A stretch of 64,000 nt of DNA. Origin: Salinirussus salinus. Its GTDB lineage: Archaea > Halobacteriota > Halobacteria > Halobacteriales > Haloarculaceae. The stretch is from positions 558,001 through 622,000 of the forward strand of contig NZ_WOWO01000002.1 in assembly GCF_009831455.1 (NCBI RefSeq). Direction: 5' to 3'. A program made the translations under genes and the position numbers. Positions 16,284 through 25,737 of the stretch are shown here, one piece after another. Position 1 is the stretch's first letter; each line of letters begins with the position of its first letter. The notes below the pieces were generated by a model that did not search any database, was not told the origin of the DNA, and saw only the letters and a program-made list of their open reading frames with translations.

Positions 16284-17809
16284 CCGGCAGCCGGGACGGG
16301 GCGGACGGCAAACCCTCGGCCGACGACCCCGGACGCTGGCCGACCCGCGACCCGCTCGCCCACCGCGTGGCGGCGACCCCCGAACGGACCGCCCTGGTCG
16401 ACACCGCCGACGGGACGGCCTGGACGTACCGCGAACTCGACCGGGCCGTCGACGGGGTGGCGGCCGCCCTGGGGCCGGGTGGTCCGGTCGGCACCCTCCT
16501 GGATACCCGGGTCGCGTTCGTGACGCTCGTCCACGCAGCGATACGGACCGGACGGACGCTGGTCCCGCTCAACGTCCAGTTGCCGGCGGAGGGGCTGGCC
16601 GACCAGGCCGAGCGGGCCGGGGTCGACCTGCTTGTCTGCGAGCGGGACACCGAACGAGTCGCCCGCGAGGTCGCACCCGGCCCGGTCGTCTCCGTCGACC
16701 CGCCCGAGAGCGAGGGTGTCGACCGGCTCGCGCCCGGGGCGGAGCGCGGAGCCGGCTCCGGGGCGGAGAGGACCCCGCTCTCGCCGTCGGACACCGCGGT
16801 CGTCATGTTCACCTCCGGGACGACCGGGGCGCCGAAGGGCGTCCGGCTGACCGTCGGCAACCTGGTCTGGAGCGCGGTCGCCTCGGCCTTCCGGCTGGGG
16901 GTCGCCCCCGGCGACCGGTGGCTGTGCTGTCTCCCGATGTACCACATGGGCGGGCTCGCGCCGACGCTCCGGTGTGCGCTGTACGGGACGAGCCTCGCCA
17001 TCCAGCCCGGTTTCGATGCCGAACGAACGGCCGGCGTCGTCGAGGAGTACGGCGTGACGGGCGTCTCGCTCGTCCCGACGCAGTTGCGCCGGCTGCTGGA
17101 GGCCGGCTGGGAGCCGCCAGCCGTCTTCGAGGCTGTCCTGCTCGGCGGGGCGCCCGCCGGGGGGGAGTTACTCGACCGGGCCCGCGACCGGGGCGTGCCG
17201 GTCTACCCCACCTACGGGACGACCGAGACCGCCTCGCAGGTCGCCACTGCCACGCCCGCGCAGGCCGCCGAGCACCCGGGGACGGTCGGCCAGCCCCTCG
17301 CCGTGACCGACGTGACCGTCCTCGCGGACGGCGACCCTGCGGGGCCGGGAGAGGTGGGCGAACTCGTCGTCAGCGGCCCGACCGTAACCCCGGGATATCT
17401 CGACGACGACCGGACCGCCGAGGCCGTCGGCCGGTACGGCTTCCACACCGGGGACCTGGGGTACCGCGACGGGGCCGGCAGGCTGTGGGTCGAAGGCCGG
17501 GTCGACGACGCCATCACGACCGGGGGAGAGACGGTCTACCCCGCGACGGTCGTCGACGCGCTCCGCGAGCACCCCGACCTCGCCGACGCCGCCGTCGTCG
17601 GCCTCCCCGACGAGGAGTGGGGCGAGCGCGTCGCCGCGCTCGTGGTCCCGGACGGCGACGTTGACCCGGATGGGATTCGTGGGTTCTGCCGGGGCCGCGT
17701 CGCCGACTACGCGGTCCCGAAGACGGTCGAATTCGCCGAGACTATTCCCCGGACGGCGTCGGGAACTGTCGACCGGGAGGCGGTCCGCGAGCGACTTGCC
17801 GGCCGGTGA
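16280..17809 (+). CDS. menE: o-Succinylbenzoate-CoA ligase, 509 aa
   Basis: This acyl-adenylating enzyme activates o-succinylbenzoate to its CoA ester for MenB. The P-loop-like AMP-binding signature is TAVVMFTSGTTGAPKGV, followed by YPTYGTTETASQV and the hinge region HTGDLGYRDGAGRLWVEGR. The C-terminal catalytic Lys lies near PRTASGTVDRE. The ATG at 16280 overlaps the menC stop, and the acidic N-terminus before the family start (RWPTRDPLAHRV) is acceptable. Placement after menA and menC supports MenE over other acyl-CoA ligases. Confidence 0.9.
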   Translation: MTGSRDGADGKPSADDPGRWPTRDPLAHRVAATPERTALVDTADGTAWTYRELDRAVDGVAAALGPGGPVGTLLDTRVAFVTLVHAAIRTGRTLVPLNVQLPAEGLADQAERAGVDLLVCERDTERVAREVAPGPVVSVDPPESEGVDRLAPGAERGAGSGAERTPLSPSDTAVVMFTSGTTGAPKGVRLTVGNLVWSAVASAFRLGVAPGDRWLCCLPMYHMGGLAPTLRCALYGTSLAIQPGFDAERTAGVVEEYGVTGVSLVPTQLRRLLEAGWEPPAVFEAVLLGGAPAGGELLDRARDRGVPVYPTYGTTETASQVATATPAQAAEHPGTVGQPLAVTDVTVLADGDPAGPGEVGELVVSGPTVTPGYLDDDRTAEAVGRYGFHTGDLGYRDGAGRLWVEGRVDDAITTGGETVYPATVVDALREHPDLADAAVVGLPDEEWGERVAALVVPDGDVDPDGIRGFCRGRVADYAVPKTVEFAETIPRTASGTVDREAVRERLAGR

Positions 17810-17862
17810 GCGGCGGGCCTGTGGGCGGTAACCATTTGTCAGACAGTCGCCTACCCGGACGC

Positions 17863-18597
17863 GTGTGCACCTTCACCCTCGCCTGGCAGGTCTTCGAGGA
17901 CGCGCCGGTCGTCGTGGCGGCCAACCGCGACGAGCAGCTGGGACGGGAGTCGGAGCCGCCGGCCCGGCGTGACTGGGAGCGCCCCGTCGTCGCCCCACAG
18001 GACGCGGAAGCCGGCGGGACCTGGCTCGGCTACAACGACGCTGGCGTGCTCGTCTCGGTGACCAACCGCTGGGCCGACACCGACCTCGCCGCGGAGCGGT
18101 CCCGGGGGCTGCTCGTCCGGGACGCCCTCCGGCAGGACACCGCCGAGGACGCGGTCCGGTACGTCGAGCGCGACCTCGACGGCCGGGAGTACGACGGCTT
18201 CAACCTCGTGGCCGTCGACGCCGACGCGGCGCTGCTCGTGGAGTGGGACGGGAACCGGCGGGTCCACCAGTTCGACCCGGGCGTCCACGTCGTCGTCAAC
18301 GTCGGCGCCGACGGCCGGTACACCATCCCGAGCCGGCGCGAGGAGATCGCCGAACGCCAGGCTGCGAACGCCGACCGGCTGCGCGAGCACCTCCGGCCCG
18401 AGCCCGGCGAGCACAGTCGAGAATGGCTCGACCGGGCAGCCGCCGCCATCTCCGACCACGAGTTCGGCGTCTGCATCCACGGCGACGGCTTCGGCACCCG
18501 CTCGTCCTCGCTGGTCCGGCTGGGGGCCGACGGCGACAGCTACGAGTACGCCGACGGGCCGCCCTGCGAGACGCCCTTCGAGCCGGTCGACGCCTGA
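17863..18597 (+). CDS. NRDE/TANGO2-family protein, 244 aa
   Basis: The family signature is at the start: Met-Cys-Thr, then NRDEQLGRESEPPARRDW. The chosen GTG at 17863 places Cys at position 2, as in all members; an ATG upstream would add 19 residues that do not belong. A central phrase GTWLGYNDAGVLVSVTNRW and the C-terminal CIHGDGFGTRSSSLVRL complete the family pattern. NRDE proteins resemble Ntn hydrolases in layout and are linked to heme or lipid trafficking in eukaryotes. The archaeal function is unknown. Confidence 0.85.
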   Translation: MCTFTLAWQVFEDAPVVVAANRDEQLGRESEPPARRDWERPVVAPQDAEAGGTWLGYNDAGVLVSVTNRWADTDLAAERSRGLLVRDALRQDTAEDAVRYVERDLDGREYDGFNLVAVDADAALLVEWDGNRRVHQFDPGVHVVVNVGADGRYTIPSRREEIAERQAANADRLREHLRPEPGEHSREWLDRAAAAISDHEFGVCIHGDGFGTRSSSLVRLGADGDSYEYADGPPCETPFEPVDA

Positions 18598-18687
18598 GGG
18601 TGCAGGCCGCGGGCGGCGAGCGCTCGAGGGCGCGAGGGCGCCGGGGTCCCGAAAGTCACTTGTCCGCGGCGAGCGCCAGTAGTCGGT

Positions 18688-19038
18688 ATGAGCGCGACCG
18701 CCGCCGAGACCGGGCTTTCCGAGACCGAACGCGAGGGGCTCGAGCTCGTCCGGGAGACGGGAGGGATCCACCAAAGCGAGTTCTGGAAGGCACTCGACAT
18801 CTCCTCGCGAAAGGGGAGCCGGGTCGTCGACTCGCTGGTCGACCAGGACCTCATCCAGCGCGAGGAGACCGTCTACGAGGGCCACAACACCTACTACCTC
18901 ACGCCGATGCCGAGCGACCTGGACTTCTCGCTGCTGATGGCGGGGGACATGCTCTCGCCGTTTGTCGGCGACGAGGAGGTCGACCCACAGAGCGACGCCT
19001 TCACGCAGTGGGTCATGAACCTCGCCTACGAGGAGTAA
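18688..19038 (+). CDS. Winged helix-turn-helix regulator, 116 aa
   Basis: Residues about 10-65 form a MarR-like winged helix: SETEREGLELVRETGGIHQSE, a recognition helix in ALDISSRKGSRVVDSL, and a wing containing QREETVYEGHNTYYL. The C-terminal half (LDFSLLMAGDMLSPF) has no known ligand domain. The protein is probably a transcription factor. Its target is not visible. It stands alone after the NRDE gene with about 90 bases between, enough for its own promoter. Confidence 0.75.
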   Translation: MSATAAETGLSETEREGLELVRETGGIHQSEFWKALDISSRKGSRVVDSLVDQDLIQREETVYEGHNTYYLTPMPSDLDFSLLMAGDMLSPFVGDEEVDPQSDAFTQWVMNLAYEE

Positions 19039-19148
19039 CCGGCCGAGTTCGACGGCCAGTCCGGCCGTCCGTCTGTTTCTCGGGGTTCCGTTGTCGGGAG
19101 TGGCCTGCCGTCAGGAACAGCCGTCGTCAGCCACCCGCCGCAACGCCG

Positions 19149-19562
19149 TCAGTCCTCGAGCGCGTCGGCGATCCGCTCGAGCGTCCGCCGGATGTCGTGG
19201 ACCTCGTCGCGGAGCTTGCGGACCTCGCGGGTCAGCTCCTCGTTGTCGGCTCCCTGGGCCTGGCCCTGGCCCTGTCCACCGGGGCCGCCCGGGCCGGCGC
19301 CCATTCCCGGACCGCCACCCATGCCGGGGCCGCCACCGCCGCCCATCATGCCGCCCATCATCTGTGCGAAGGGATTGCCGCCCATGCCGCCACCGCCCAT
19401 CATCTCCTCGGGCGGGCCGCGCTCGCCACCCTCGCCCTCCTCGCCCTCGCCTTCGGCGCGCTCCTGGCGGATCTCCTCGACGCGCTCGCGGAAGGACTTG
19501 CTCTCCTCGTCGCCCTCTGCCTGACTCTCCTGGCTCTCGTCTGTCTCCGAATCGTCTGCCAT
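19149..19562 (-). CDS. Low-complexity Gly/Met-rich protein with C-terminal coiled coil, 137 aa
   Basis: From ATG 19562 the product starts with a Glu/Ser-rich acidic part, followed near residues 55-100 by a Gly/Met/Pro-rich tract (repeats such as GGPGMGGG) and ends in a helical, heptad-patterned segment (REVRKLRDEVHDIRRTLERIADAL). The layout suggests a flexible scaffold that oligomerises through the coiled coil. No function is recognised. It is next to a DUF2797 gene on the same strand with only 38 bases between, so they may be co-transcribed. Confidence 0.65.
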   Translation of the reverse strand: MADDSETDESQESQAEGDEESKSFRERVEEIRQERAEGEGEEGEGGERGPPEEMMGGGGMGGNPFAQMMGGMMGGGGGPGMGGGPGMGAGPGGPGGQGQGQAQGADNEELTREVRKLRDEVHDIRRTLERIADALED

Positions 19563-19600
19563 ACCCCCGTTTCCGGCGGCCCAAGGAAAAGGGTTGTCGT

Positions 19601-20362
19601 CTATTCGAACGCGCCGAGACTCGACTGGAGGCGCCGGTCGCTCTCTCCCTCGCGCACCTCGTAGCCCACGAGGTCCCGCATGTCGACTGCGTAGGTACTC
19701 CCGCCACGCGCGAGCACCAGCACCCGCCCCTTCGTGCCGCGGACCTCCCCGGTCGCCATCGTCTCCCGGACCGGTCGGTCCGTCAGGTCCAGGCCGTACG
19801 CGAACTCGAACGTGTCGAGCACCTCGAAACCGGCGAGCAGGTCCGCCCACGCGCCGGTGTCGACGGAGCGGTGCAGCCCTTCGACCTTGGTCGGAACGCG
19901 GACGCTGTCGCCCACGTCAGCCGCGATCTCCGCCTCGACCTGCCGGGCGACCCGCCCGTCCGCGACCGTCCGGAGGTGGGCAGCGCGGTCCGCGCCCTGC
20001 TCGCGCAGCCGCTCCCGGAGGCGCCAGGAGCGGGTGACGCCGACCTTGAACGTGGCCGGTGCGAAGGCTGCGAGGTAGACGGCGTGTTCCTCGCGGCAGC
20101 TCTCCAGGGGCAGGTCACAGTCCCCGGTACAGCGCGCACAGGGCCAGCGGCCGGTGTGGGACGGGCAATAGGGCGCCTCGCTCGCGTCGCAGGGACGGTG
20201 CCCCTCCCCGGTGAGCGTCCCCGCACAGCGGCGGTCTCCAAGCGAGTACGCCAGGTCCGTCCCCCGAGTGAGCGGGACCGCCTCGACGTCGCCGTCGGTC
20301 GCGACCAGCAGGCTCGCGTAGTCGGCGTCGCCAGCGGCCGTCACGTAGCCGACGATCTGCAC
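19601..20362 (-). CDS. DUF2797 protein with Cys cluster and GIY-YIG-like segment, 253 aa
   Basis: The N-terminal part has beta strands (MQIVGYVTAAGDADYASLLV). A Cys cluster follows at about residues 46-88 (CAGT, CDAS, CPSH, CARC, CDLP, CREEH), probably a zinc or Fe-S site. The central segment HAVYLAAFAPATFKVGVTRSWRL resembles the start of a GIY-YIG fold, and a C-terminal beta-rich domain follows. This matches DUF2797 proteins, whose biochemical role is unknown; nuclease activity would be an inference. Confidence 0.75.
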   Translation of the reverse strand: MQIVGYVTAAGDADYASLLVATDGDVEAVPLTRGTDLAYSLGDRRCAGTLTGEGHRPCDASEAPYCPSHTGRWPCARCTGDCDLPLESCREEHAVYLAAFAPATFKVGVTRSWRLRERLREQGADRAAHLRTVADGRVARQVEAEIAADVGDSVRVPTKVEGLHRSVDTGAWADLLAGFEVLDTFEFAYGLDLTDRPVRETMATGEVRGTKGRVLVLARGGSTYAVDMRDLVGYEVREGESDRRLQSSLGAFE

Positions 20363-20427
20363 ACGCGACCGTTGGGGTGGCCGGTCATTAGCCCTGTTGT
20401 TCTACGGGCCGACCGGCCCGGGACGGC

Positions 20428-22071
20428 TCACAGGGCGACCCCGGCGCCGACGACGGCGAGACCGACGACCAGCAACAGCGCCCCGCTGACGAGCCCGCCG
20501 TAGTGGATGAACCCCCTGACCGCCTCGTCGCCGTGTCGCAGCCGACGCATCCCGACCCAGGGTCCCGTCCCGCGGAGGAACCACCCCTCGACCTCGACGT
20601 CCTCGCCGATGAGTTCGGGCACCCGCCGCAGCGCGAACAGGAAGTTGCCCAGCAGGGGCAGCCAGCTCTCGTATTTGAGGTACATCAGTCCCGTCCGGTC
20701 CTGGAACATCAGGTCCTCCGAGAACCGGTAGCCGGCCTGCCCGCGGCCGATGAGTTCGCCGTCGAGTTCGACCGGCCGGCCCCGGACCGGCGAGGCGTAG
20801 GGGTCCGCGAGCGCCTCGATCACGGTGGTCGGCTCGCTCGCGCTCCGAGGGTACTTGTAGAGCGCGAGCGCGACCTGCCCGACACCGAAGGCCGCGAGCC
20901 AGCCGCCGGCGAGCCAGAACCACGAGAACGCGACCGCCTCCGCGAGCACCGCCCCCAGATAGAACAGGGGGTAGCCGGCCGCGAGCAGCCCCGGCAGGGC
21001 GAGCATCCCCACGTCCCTGAAGAAGCCGCGGTACATACGCCCGCGGTCGATGGCAAACCGCGAGAGGATGTCGTCGAAATCGAAGCGCCGGGCGCCGTCC
21101 ATCCCCGAGAGCGCGCGGACCCGCTTGCCCGTCAGCGGGTGGGTAGAGTTGAGTTCCAGCACCCGCGCCCAGGGGTTCTTGAGGTCGTAGAGAAACGACC
21201 GAAGCAGGAGGTCCTCGTCGCCGACGGCCTGGCGGACGTTGTGGTAGACCAGCCCGTCGTCGCGGCTGTTGGCGACGTCCATGATCCCGATGTTGCGGGT
21301 GGCCTTGGCGAGCTCCGGGCTGTCCTCGCTGGTGACGATCCCGTAGGCGATCTTCACCAGCGCCGAGGAGAGGGCGTCGGGGTGGGTCTTCTCGCCCGCA
21401 AAGCTGTCCGCGGCGTACTCCCGGACGCGGCTGAGGTAGAGGACGATGTACTCCCCGAAGAACCACAGCACGTAGGAGAGGACGGCGACGCCGAAGAGGA
21501 TGGGCGCGGCGCGGTTGCGACTGTCCCCGGACCCGGTCGCCGAGCCGAAGCGCCAGGCATAGATCGCCACCAGATACAGCACCTGGACCAGCGTGTTGGC
21601 GAGCGTCATGATGATGAAGTCGCGGCTGGTGACGTGGCCGAGTTCGTGAGCCACGACGCTTGAGACCTCCTCGTCGTCGAGATACTCGAAACAGCCCTCG
21701 GTCAGGACGACCCGGGCGTTGAACCGCGCGGAGCCGTACGTGAAGGCGTTGGGGTTGCGGTCCTGGATCAGCCCGAGCTTGGGCGTGTCGTAGCCGTACT
21801 CGGCGGTGACGTCCTCGATGACCCGCGCCGAGGCGGGGCTGCGCTCGCGGAACGCTTCCAAGTCGACCCACTCCATGTCGTAGAGGTACCGGTAGACGAA
21901 GTCGTTGATCCGCGGCGAGACGAGCAACATCCCGAAATTGAACAGGACGACAAGCGCGATGGCGATGGGGAGGCTGACGGTCCCGAACGCGAGCATCAGC
22001 CCGACGACGACCGCGAAGACAAACGAGGAGAGCAAGCCGAGCGTGAGGACCGTCGCGAGGGCGCGGCGCAT
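20428..22071 (-). CDS. htpX: HtpX-like M48 family zinc metalloprotease, 547 aa
   Basis: This is a membrane-bound protease of the HtpX/Ste24 family. Two membrane helices lie in the first 52 residues. The zinc motif HELGH is at residues 142-146 (SSVVAHELGHVTSRDF), and the third ligand is in REYAADSFAGE. Typical HtpX is about 290 residues; this form has a further 230-residue part with several hydrophobic segments and a beta-rich region, as in the long haloarchaeal members. It likely degrades damaged membrane proteins. It is transcribed alone. Confidence 0.85.
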   Translation of the reverse strand: MRRALATVLTLGLLSSFVFAVVVGLMLAFGTVSLPIAIALVVLFNFGMLLVSPRINDFVYRYLYDMEWVDLEAFRERSPASARVIEDVTAEYGYDTPKLGLIQDRNPNAFTYGSARFNARVVLTEGCFEYLDDEEVSSVVAHELGHVTSRDFIIMTLANTLVQVLYLVAIYAWRFGSATGSGDSRNRAAPILFGVAVLSYVLWFFGEYIVLYLSRVREYAADSFAGEKTHPDALSSALVKIAYGIVTSEDSPELAKATRNIGIMDVANSRDDGLVYHNVRQAVGDEDLLLRSFLYDLKNPWARVLELNSTHPLTGKRVRALSGMDGARRFDFDDILSRFAIDRGRMYRGFFRDVGMLALPGLLAAGYPLFYLGAVLAEAVAFSWFWLAGGWLAAFGVGQVALALYKYPRSASEPTTVIEALADPYASPVRGRPVELDGELIGRGQAGYRFSEDLMFQDRTGLMYLKYESWLPLLGNFLFALRRVPELIGEDVEVEGWFLRGTGPWVGMRRLRHGDEAVRGFIHYGGLVSGALLLVVGLAVVGAGVAL

Positions 22072-22144
22072 ACCCCGACTGGCGACGGGACGGACTATAA
22101 ATATCGCCCCGTTACCGGAGGGTGGACTCCGTGCCGGGCGCGGT

Positions 22145-23071
22145 TTACAGTTCCGCGAGCAGCTCCCGCGTGGCCCGCCGGACAGCGTCGTCGCTCGACT
22201 GGGTTGGCTCCCAGCCCAGTCCGGCCAGTTTCTCGATAGAGAGGCGCATCCGCGGGACGTCGCCGGTCCAGCCGCGGTCGCCGCCCGTGTGCTCGTAGTC
22301 GGGGTCGAGGCCCATCTCCTCCGCGACGATGTCGGCGATCCGGTCGACGCTGGTGGTGGTGCGGGTCCCGAGGTTGTAGACGTTCAGGTCGCGGTCGGCG
22401 CGGTCGATGACGTGACACATCGCGTCGACGCACTCCTCGATGTGCATGTACGACTTCTCCTGGCGGCCGTCACCGAGGATCGTCAGCTCCTCGGGGTCCT
22501 CGCGCAATTTCTCGATGAAATCAGGAATGACGGCCCCGCGCAGCCGCGGGCCCACGATGTTGGCAAACCGGAAGACGTGAGCCCGGATCCCGTGGCTGTG
22601 AGCGTACGTCGAGACCAGTGACTCCTCGGCGACCTTCCCGGCGGCGTAGGGGCTGATCGGCTCCAGGGGCGCGTAGTCCTCGGGCGTGGGTCGGGGGGCC
22701 TCGCCGTAGACCGTCGAGGAGGAGGTGAAGGCGAGTTCGTCGACGCCGACCTCGTCCATCCGCTCGAGGACGTTGTAGGTCATGGCGGTGTTGTCCTCGA
22801 ACTGCGCCCGGGGCCGGTCGGTGTCGACGGCCTTCGAGGCCGCGAAGTGGAAGACGGCGTCCACGTCGGAGGTGAGCACGTCCGCCACCACGTCGGGGTC
22901 GGTGCAGTCGCCCTCGACGAATTCCGCGGCGTCGGGAGCCCAGTCGGCGTCGCCGTTCGAGCAGTCGTCGACGACCACGACGTCGTTGTCCGCGACGAGT
23001 CGGTCGGCGAGGTGGCTGCCGACGAAGCCCGCCCCGCCGGTGACGAGCACGCGCGAGCCCGTGAGGTCCAT
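22145..23071 (-). CDS. NAD-dependent sugar-nucleotide epimerase/dehydratase (GalE type), 308 aa
   Basis: This is an extended short-chain dehydrogenase. The NAD site is VTGGAGFVGSHLADRL near the start, the Asp-containing VVVDDCSNG selects NAD, and the active-site Tyr/Lys lie in SPYAAGKVAEE with the upstream Ser/Thr in SSSTVYGEAP. It most resembles UDP-glucose 4-epimerase-like enzymes that supply sugars for surface glycans or glycolipids. The exact substrate is not determinable. It is a single gene on the minus strand. Confidence 0.88.
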   Translation of the reverse strand: MDLTGSRVLVTGGAGFVGSHLADRLVADNDVVVVDDCSNGDADWAPDAAEFVEGDCTDPDVVADVLTSDVDAVFHFAASKAVDTDRPRAQFEDNTAMTYNVLERMDEVGVDELAFTSSSTVYGEAPRPTPEDYAPLEPISPYAAGKVAEESLVSTYAHSHGIRAHVFRFANIVGPRLRGAVIPDFIEKLREDPEELTILGDGRQEKSYMHIEECVDAMCHVIDRADRDLNVYNLGTRTTTSVDRIADIVAEEMGLDPDYEHTGGDRGWTGDVPRMRLSIEKLAGLGWEPTQSSDDAVRRATRELLAEL

Positions 23072-23139
23072 ATCTCGGAGTCCACAGGCAGGTCAATGTG
23101 TGTTGCGGTTGGGTGGCCGAGCGGGCGTGACGGGCGGAC

Positions 23140-23931
23140 TCAGGTGATGTCGGCCCGCCGGAAGAGCGCGACGGCGAGCGCGACGCCGCCGACCGCGGCG
23201 CCCAGCAGTATCACCGCGCCGGCGGGGTCGTACGCCCCGCGCAGGAGGACCCCCGTTGGGTCGAAGTACCGGGTCGGGCTGACGGCCCCGAGCCAGCCGA
23301 CGTCGCCGACCGAGGCGAGCGACTCGACGAGAAAGAGCCCGAAGACGAGGCCGAGCGCCCCGCGGCTGGCCGTGCTCTCCCGCGAGACGAGCACGGACAG
23401 GAGGAGGCCGAGCGCCGCCGTCGTGAGGAAGTAGGGCACCGAGAGGAGGTGGACCGCGAGGACCCGTTCGACCGGCACGGGCTCGCCGACGACGGCGATG
23501 GCTGGCAACACCACGAGCGGGGTGACGACGTTGACGGCGACCATCGTCGGGACCAGCGAGAGGTACCGTTCGATGACGAGCCGGGCTCGCGAGAGCGGCG
23601 TCGCCAGCCAGAGGTCGATCCCCCGGTCCTCGACGTCGCCGGCGACCAGCGAGCCCGCGCGGTAACCGAAGTAGACCCCGAGCAGGATGACCCACCCGAA
23701 CTGGTAGAGCTCCGTCGCGAGAAACCCCTCGATGGTGCCGAAGGAGTCGATGCCGAAGGCCTCCCGGAAGGCCGGCGGGAGGTTCGCGATGTACTCCTCC
23801 AGGGCTGCACTCGACGTTCGCACCGAGGGGAAGAAGGCGACCATGAGCAGTCCGAGCAACGCCACGAGCACGGAGAGGACGACCGTCCCCCGCACCCGCC
23901 GGCTGGCCTCGTAGCGAGTGACCTCAAACAT
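23140..23931 (-). CDS. ABC-2 type transporter permease, 263 aa
   Basis: This protein has six hydrophobic segments starting near residue 15 and the typical ABC-2 fold (ETRYEASRRVRGT at the cytoplasmic N-terminus, a large extracellular loop with GIDSFGTIEGFLATELYQFG, and GDVEDRGIDLWLATPLSRAR, the coupling region). Its ATG overlaps the ATPase stop by eight bases, so both are one operon. It probably forms a dimer with the ATPase for export of an unknown substrate. Confidence 0.85.
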   Translation of the reverse strand: MFEVTRYEASRRVRGTVVLSVLVALLGLLMVAFFPSVRTSSAALEEYIANLPPAFREAFGIDSFGTIEGFLATELYQFGWVILLGVYFGYRAGSLVAGDVEDRGIDLWLATPLSRARLVIERYLSLVPTMVAVNVVTPLVVLPAIAVVGEPVPVERVLAVHLLSVPYFLTTAALGLLLSVLVSRESTASRGALGLVFGLFLVESLASVGDVGWLGAVSPTRYFDPTGVLLRGAYDPAGAVILLGAAVGGVALAVALFRRADIT

Positions 23932-24943
23932 CGTCGCCCCCCTTCGTGTCGGTCTCCCGAGGGTCGGTCTCTGCGGTGTCGATCCCCTGAGCGCCGGTTC
24001 CCGTGGTGTCGGCTCCCGGGTCGGCGGAACCCCGCGGCCCGCTTCCGGTCTCGTCGGACTCCGCCCCCTCGCTCTCGTCGTAGAACCGCATGAACACCTC
24101 CTCCAGGGGCGCCTCCTCGATCTCCAGGTCGAGCACGGAGAACTCCGAGAGGCGGTCGACCAGCCTGTCGTACTGTCCGGTGAACACGAAGCGGACGCCG
24201 TCGTCGACGGTCAGGTCGTGGACGCCCGGGAGGTCGAAATCGCCGCGGTCGACCGCTCCCTCGACCCGGACGGAGACGAGCCGCCCGCTCCGGTCGAGCA
24301 GGTCCTCGACGTCGGCGAGCTCGACCAGCCGCCCGTCGCGGATGATCCCCACCCGGTCACAGACCCGCCGGACCTCGCTGAGGACGTGCGAGGAGAAAAA
24401 GACCGTCGTCCCGCGGTCGGTCTCCCGCTCGATGAAGTCGTTGAAGCTGGCCTGCCTGAGCGGGTCCAGCCCGGAGGTGGGCTCGTCCATGACCGCCAGG
24501 TCGGGGTCGTGCATGAACGCCTGGACGATGCCGAGCATCTGCCGGTTCCCGCGGGAGTACTCCCCGATGGGGCGGTCCAGCGGCGGGTCGAACATATCCA
24601 GTAGCTCCCCGCGCCGGCTGTCGCCTTTGAGTTCGGCCTGGAGGTCGAGAAACCGCCGGCCGGTGACGTCGCCGTCGAAGGCGGGGTCGCCGGGCAAATA
24701 CCCGATCCGTTCCTTGGCAGCGAGCAGTTCGGACTCCTCGCGGATGTCGTGGCCGAGCACCTCTGCCGTGCCGGCCGTCGGCGACATGAACCCCAGAAGC
24801 GTCCGGATCAGCGTCGTCTTGCCGGCGCCGTTCGGGCCGAGAAACCCGAAGACCTCTCCGGCGTCGACGCTGAAGGAGACGTCCTCGACCCCGCGGACGT
24901 CGCCGTAGTAACGCGTCAGGTCGGAGACCGTTATCGCGACCAT
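23924..24943 (-). CDS. ABC transporter ATP-binding protein (ABC-2 exporter), 339 aa
   Basis: Walker A is GPNGAGKTTLI, the signature is the variant YSRGNRQMLGI, and Walker B is LAVMDEPTSGLDP, followed by the switch His in FFSSHVLSEV. The C-terminal 130 residues include the DUF4162-like beta domain, ending in the very acidic tail of Asp/Glu/Thr repeats. The start is ATG 24943 (MVAITVSDLTRYYG); the longer in-frame N-terminus is not conserved in type. It partners the permease downstream. Confidence 0.9.
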   Translation of the reverse strand: MVAITVSDLTRYYGDVRGVEDVSFSVDAGEVFGFLGPNGAGKTTLIRTLLGFMSPTAGTAEVLGHDIREESELLAAKERIGYLPGDPAFDGDVTGRRFLDLQAELKGDSRRGELLDMFDPPLDRPIGEYSRGNRQMLGIVQAFMHDPDLAVMDEPTSGLDPLRQASFNDFIERETDRGTTVFFSSHVLSEVRRVCDRVGIIRDGRLVELADVEDLLDRSGRLVSVRVEGAVDRGDFDLPGVHDLTVDDGVRFVFTGQYDRLVDRLSEFSVLDLEIEEAPLEEVFMRFYDESEGAESDETGSGPRGSADPGADTTGTGAQGIDTAETDPRETDTKGGDDV

Positions 24944-25041
24944 CGCCGAATCCTCGCGGCGGGCCGGGATAAAACCGGGTGGCAAGACGGTCGGTCCGGC
25001 AGCGACCGAAAACCGTTTGCCGCGTGTCACGAATGGGACGC

Positions 25042-25713
25042 ATGCGCGTCGTCGTCAACGCGGCCGCGAGCGTCGACGGGAAGCTCTCCACCCGCGAGCG
25101 CGAGCAGATCGAGATCAGCGGCCCCGCCGATTTCCACCGGGTCGACCGCCTGCGCGCCGAGAGCGACGCCGTCATGGTGGGCGTCGGGACCGTCGTCGCC
25201 GACGACCCCTCGCTGACCGTCAAGGACGCCGACCTGCGGGCGGAGCGCCACGAGCGGGGCGAGCCGCCGAACCCCGCTCGCGTCGTCGCGGACTCGCAGG
25301 TCCGGACGCCGATGGACGCCGCCGTGCTGGACGACGAAGCCGAGACCTACCTCCTCGTGAGCGAGGCCGCACCCGCCGACTTCGTCGACGCCATGGAGAG
25401 CGCCGGCGCGACCGTCCTCGTCGCCGGCCAGGACCGGGTTGACCTGTCGGTGGCCGTCGCCCGGCTGGCTGCGGAGGGGTTCGACCAGCTCATGGTCGAG
25501 GGCGGGGGCGAACTCATCTTCTCGCTGTTCGAGGCGGGGCTGGTCGACGAGCTCTCCGTGTTCGTCGGCTCGACCGTGATCGGGGGTCGGGAGGCGCCGA
25601 CCCTCGCCGACGGCGAGGGGTTCGTCGGCGACTTCCCGGACCTGGAGCTCCAGTCGGTCGAGCGGCTGGACGAAGGGGTCGTCCTCTCCTACGACGTGCG
25701 CGGGACTCCCTGA
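25042..25713 (+). CDS. RibD-C-type reductase of riboflavin/F420 precursor synthesis, 223 aa
   Basis: It resembles the archaeal 2,5-diamino-6-(ribosylamino)pyrimidinone 5'-phosphate reductase (RIB7/ArfC type), which uses NADPH in riboflavin synthesis. Family motifs are VVNAAASVDGKLSTR, SDAVMVGVGTVVADDP and VEGGGELIFSLFEAGLVDEL. ATG 25042 is favoured because a TATA-like CCGTTTGCC lies about 27 bases before it; ATG 25033 would add three residues. Length is normal. The gene is divergent from the ABC operon. Confidence 0.85.
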   Translation: MRVVVNAAASVDGKLSTREREQIEISGPADFHRVDRLRAESDAVMVGVGTVVADDPSLTVKDADLRAERHERGEPPNPARVVADSQVRTPMDAAVLDDEAETYLLVSEAAPADFVDAMESAGATVLVAGQDRVDLSVAVARLAAEGFDQLMVEGGGELIFSLFEAGLVDELSVFVGSTVIGGREAPTLADGEGFVGDFPDLELQSVERLDEGVVLSYDVRGTP

Positions 25714-25737
25714 CCGGACAGGGCGTCGCTCACCGCG

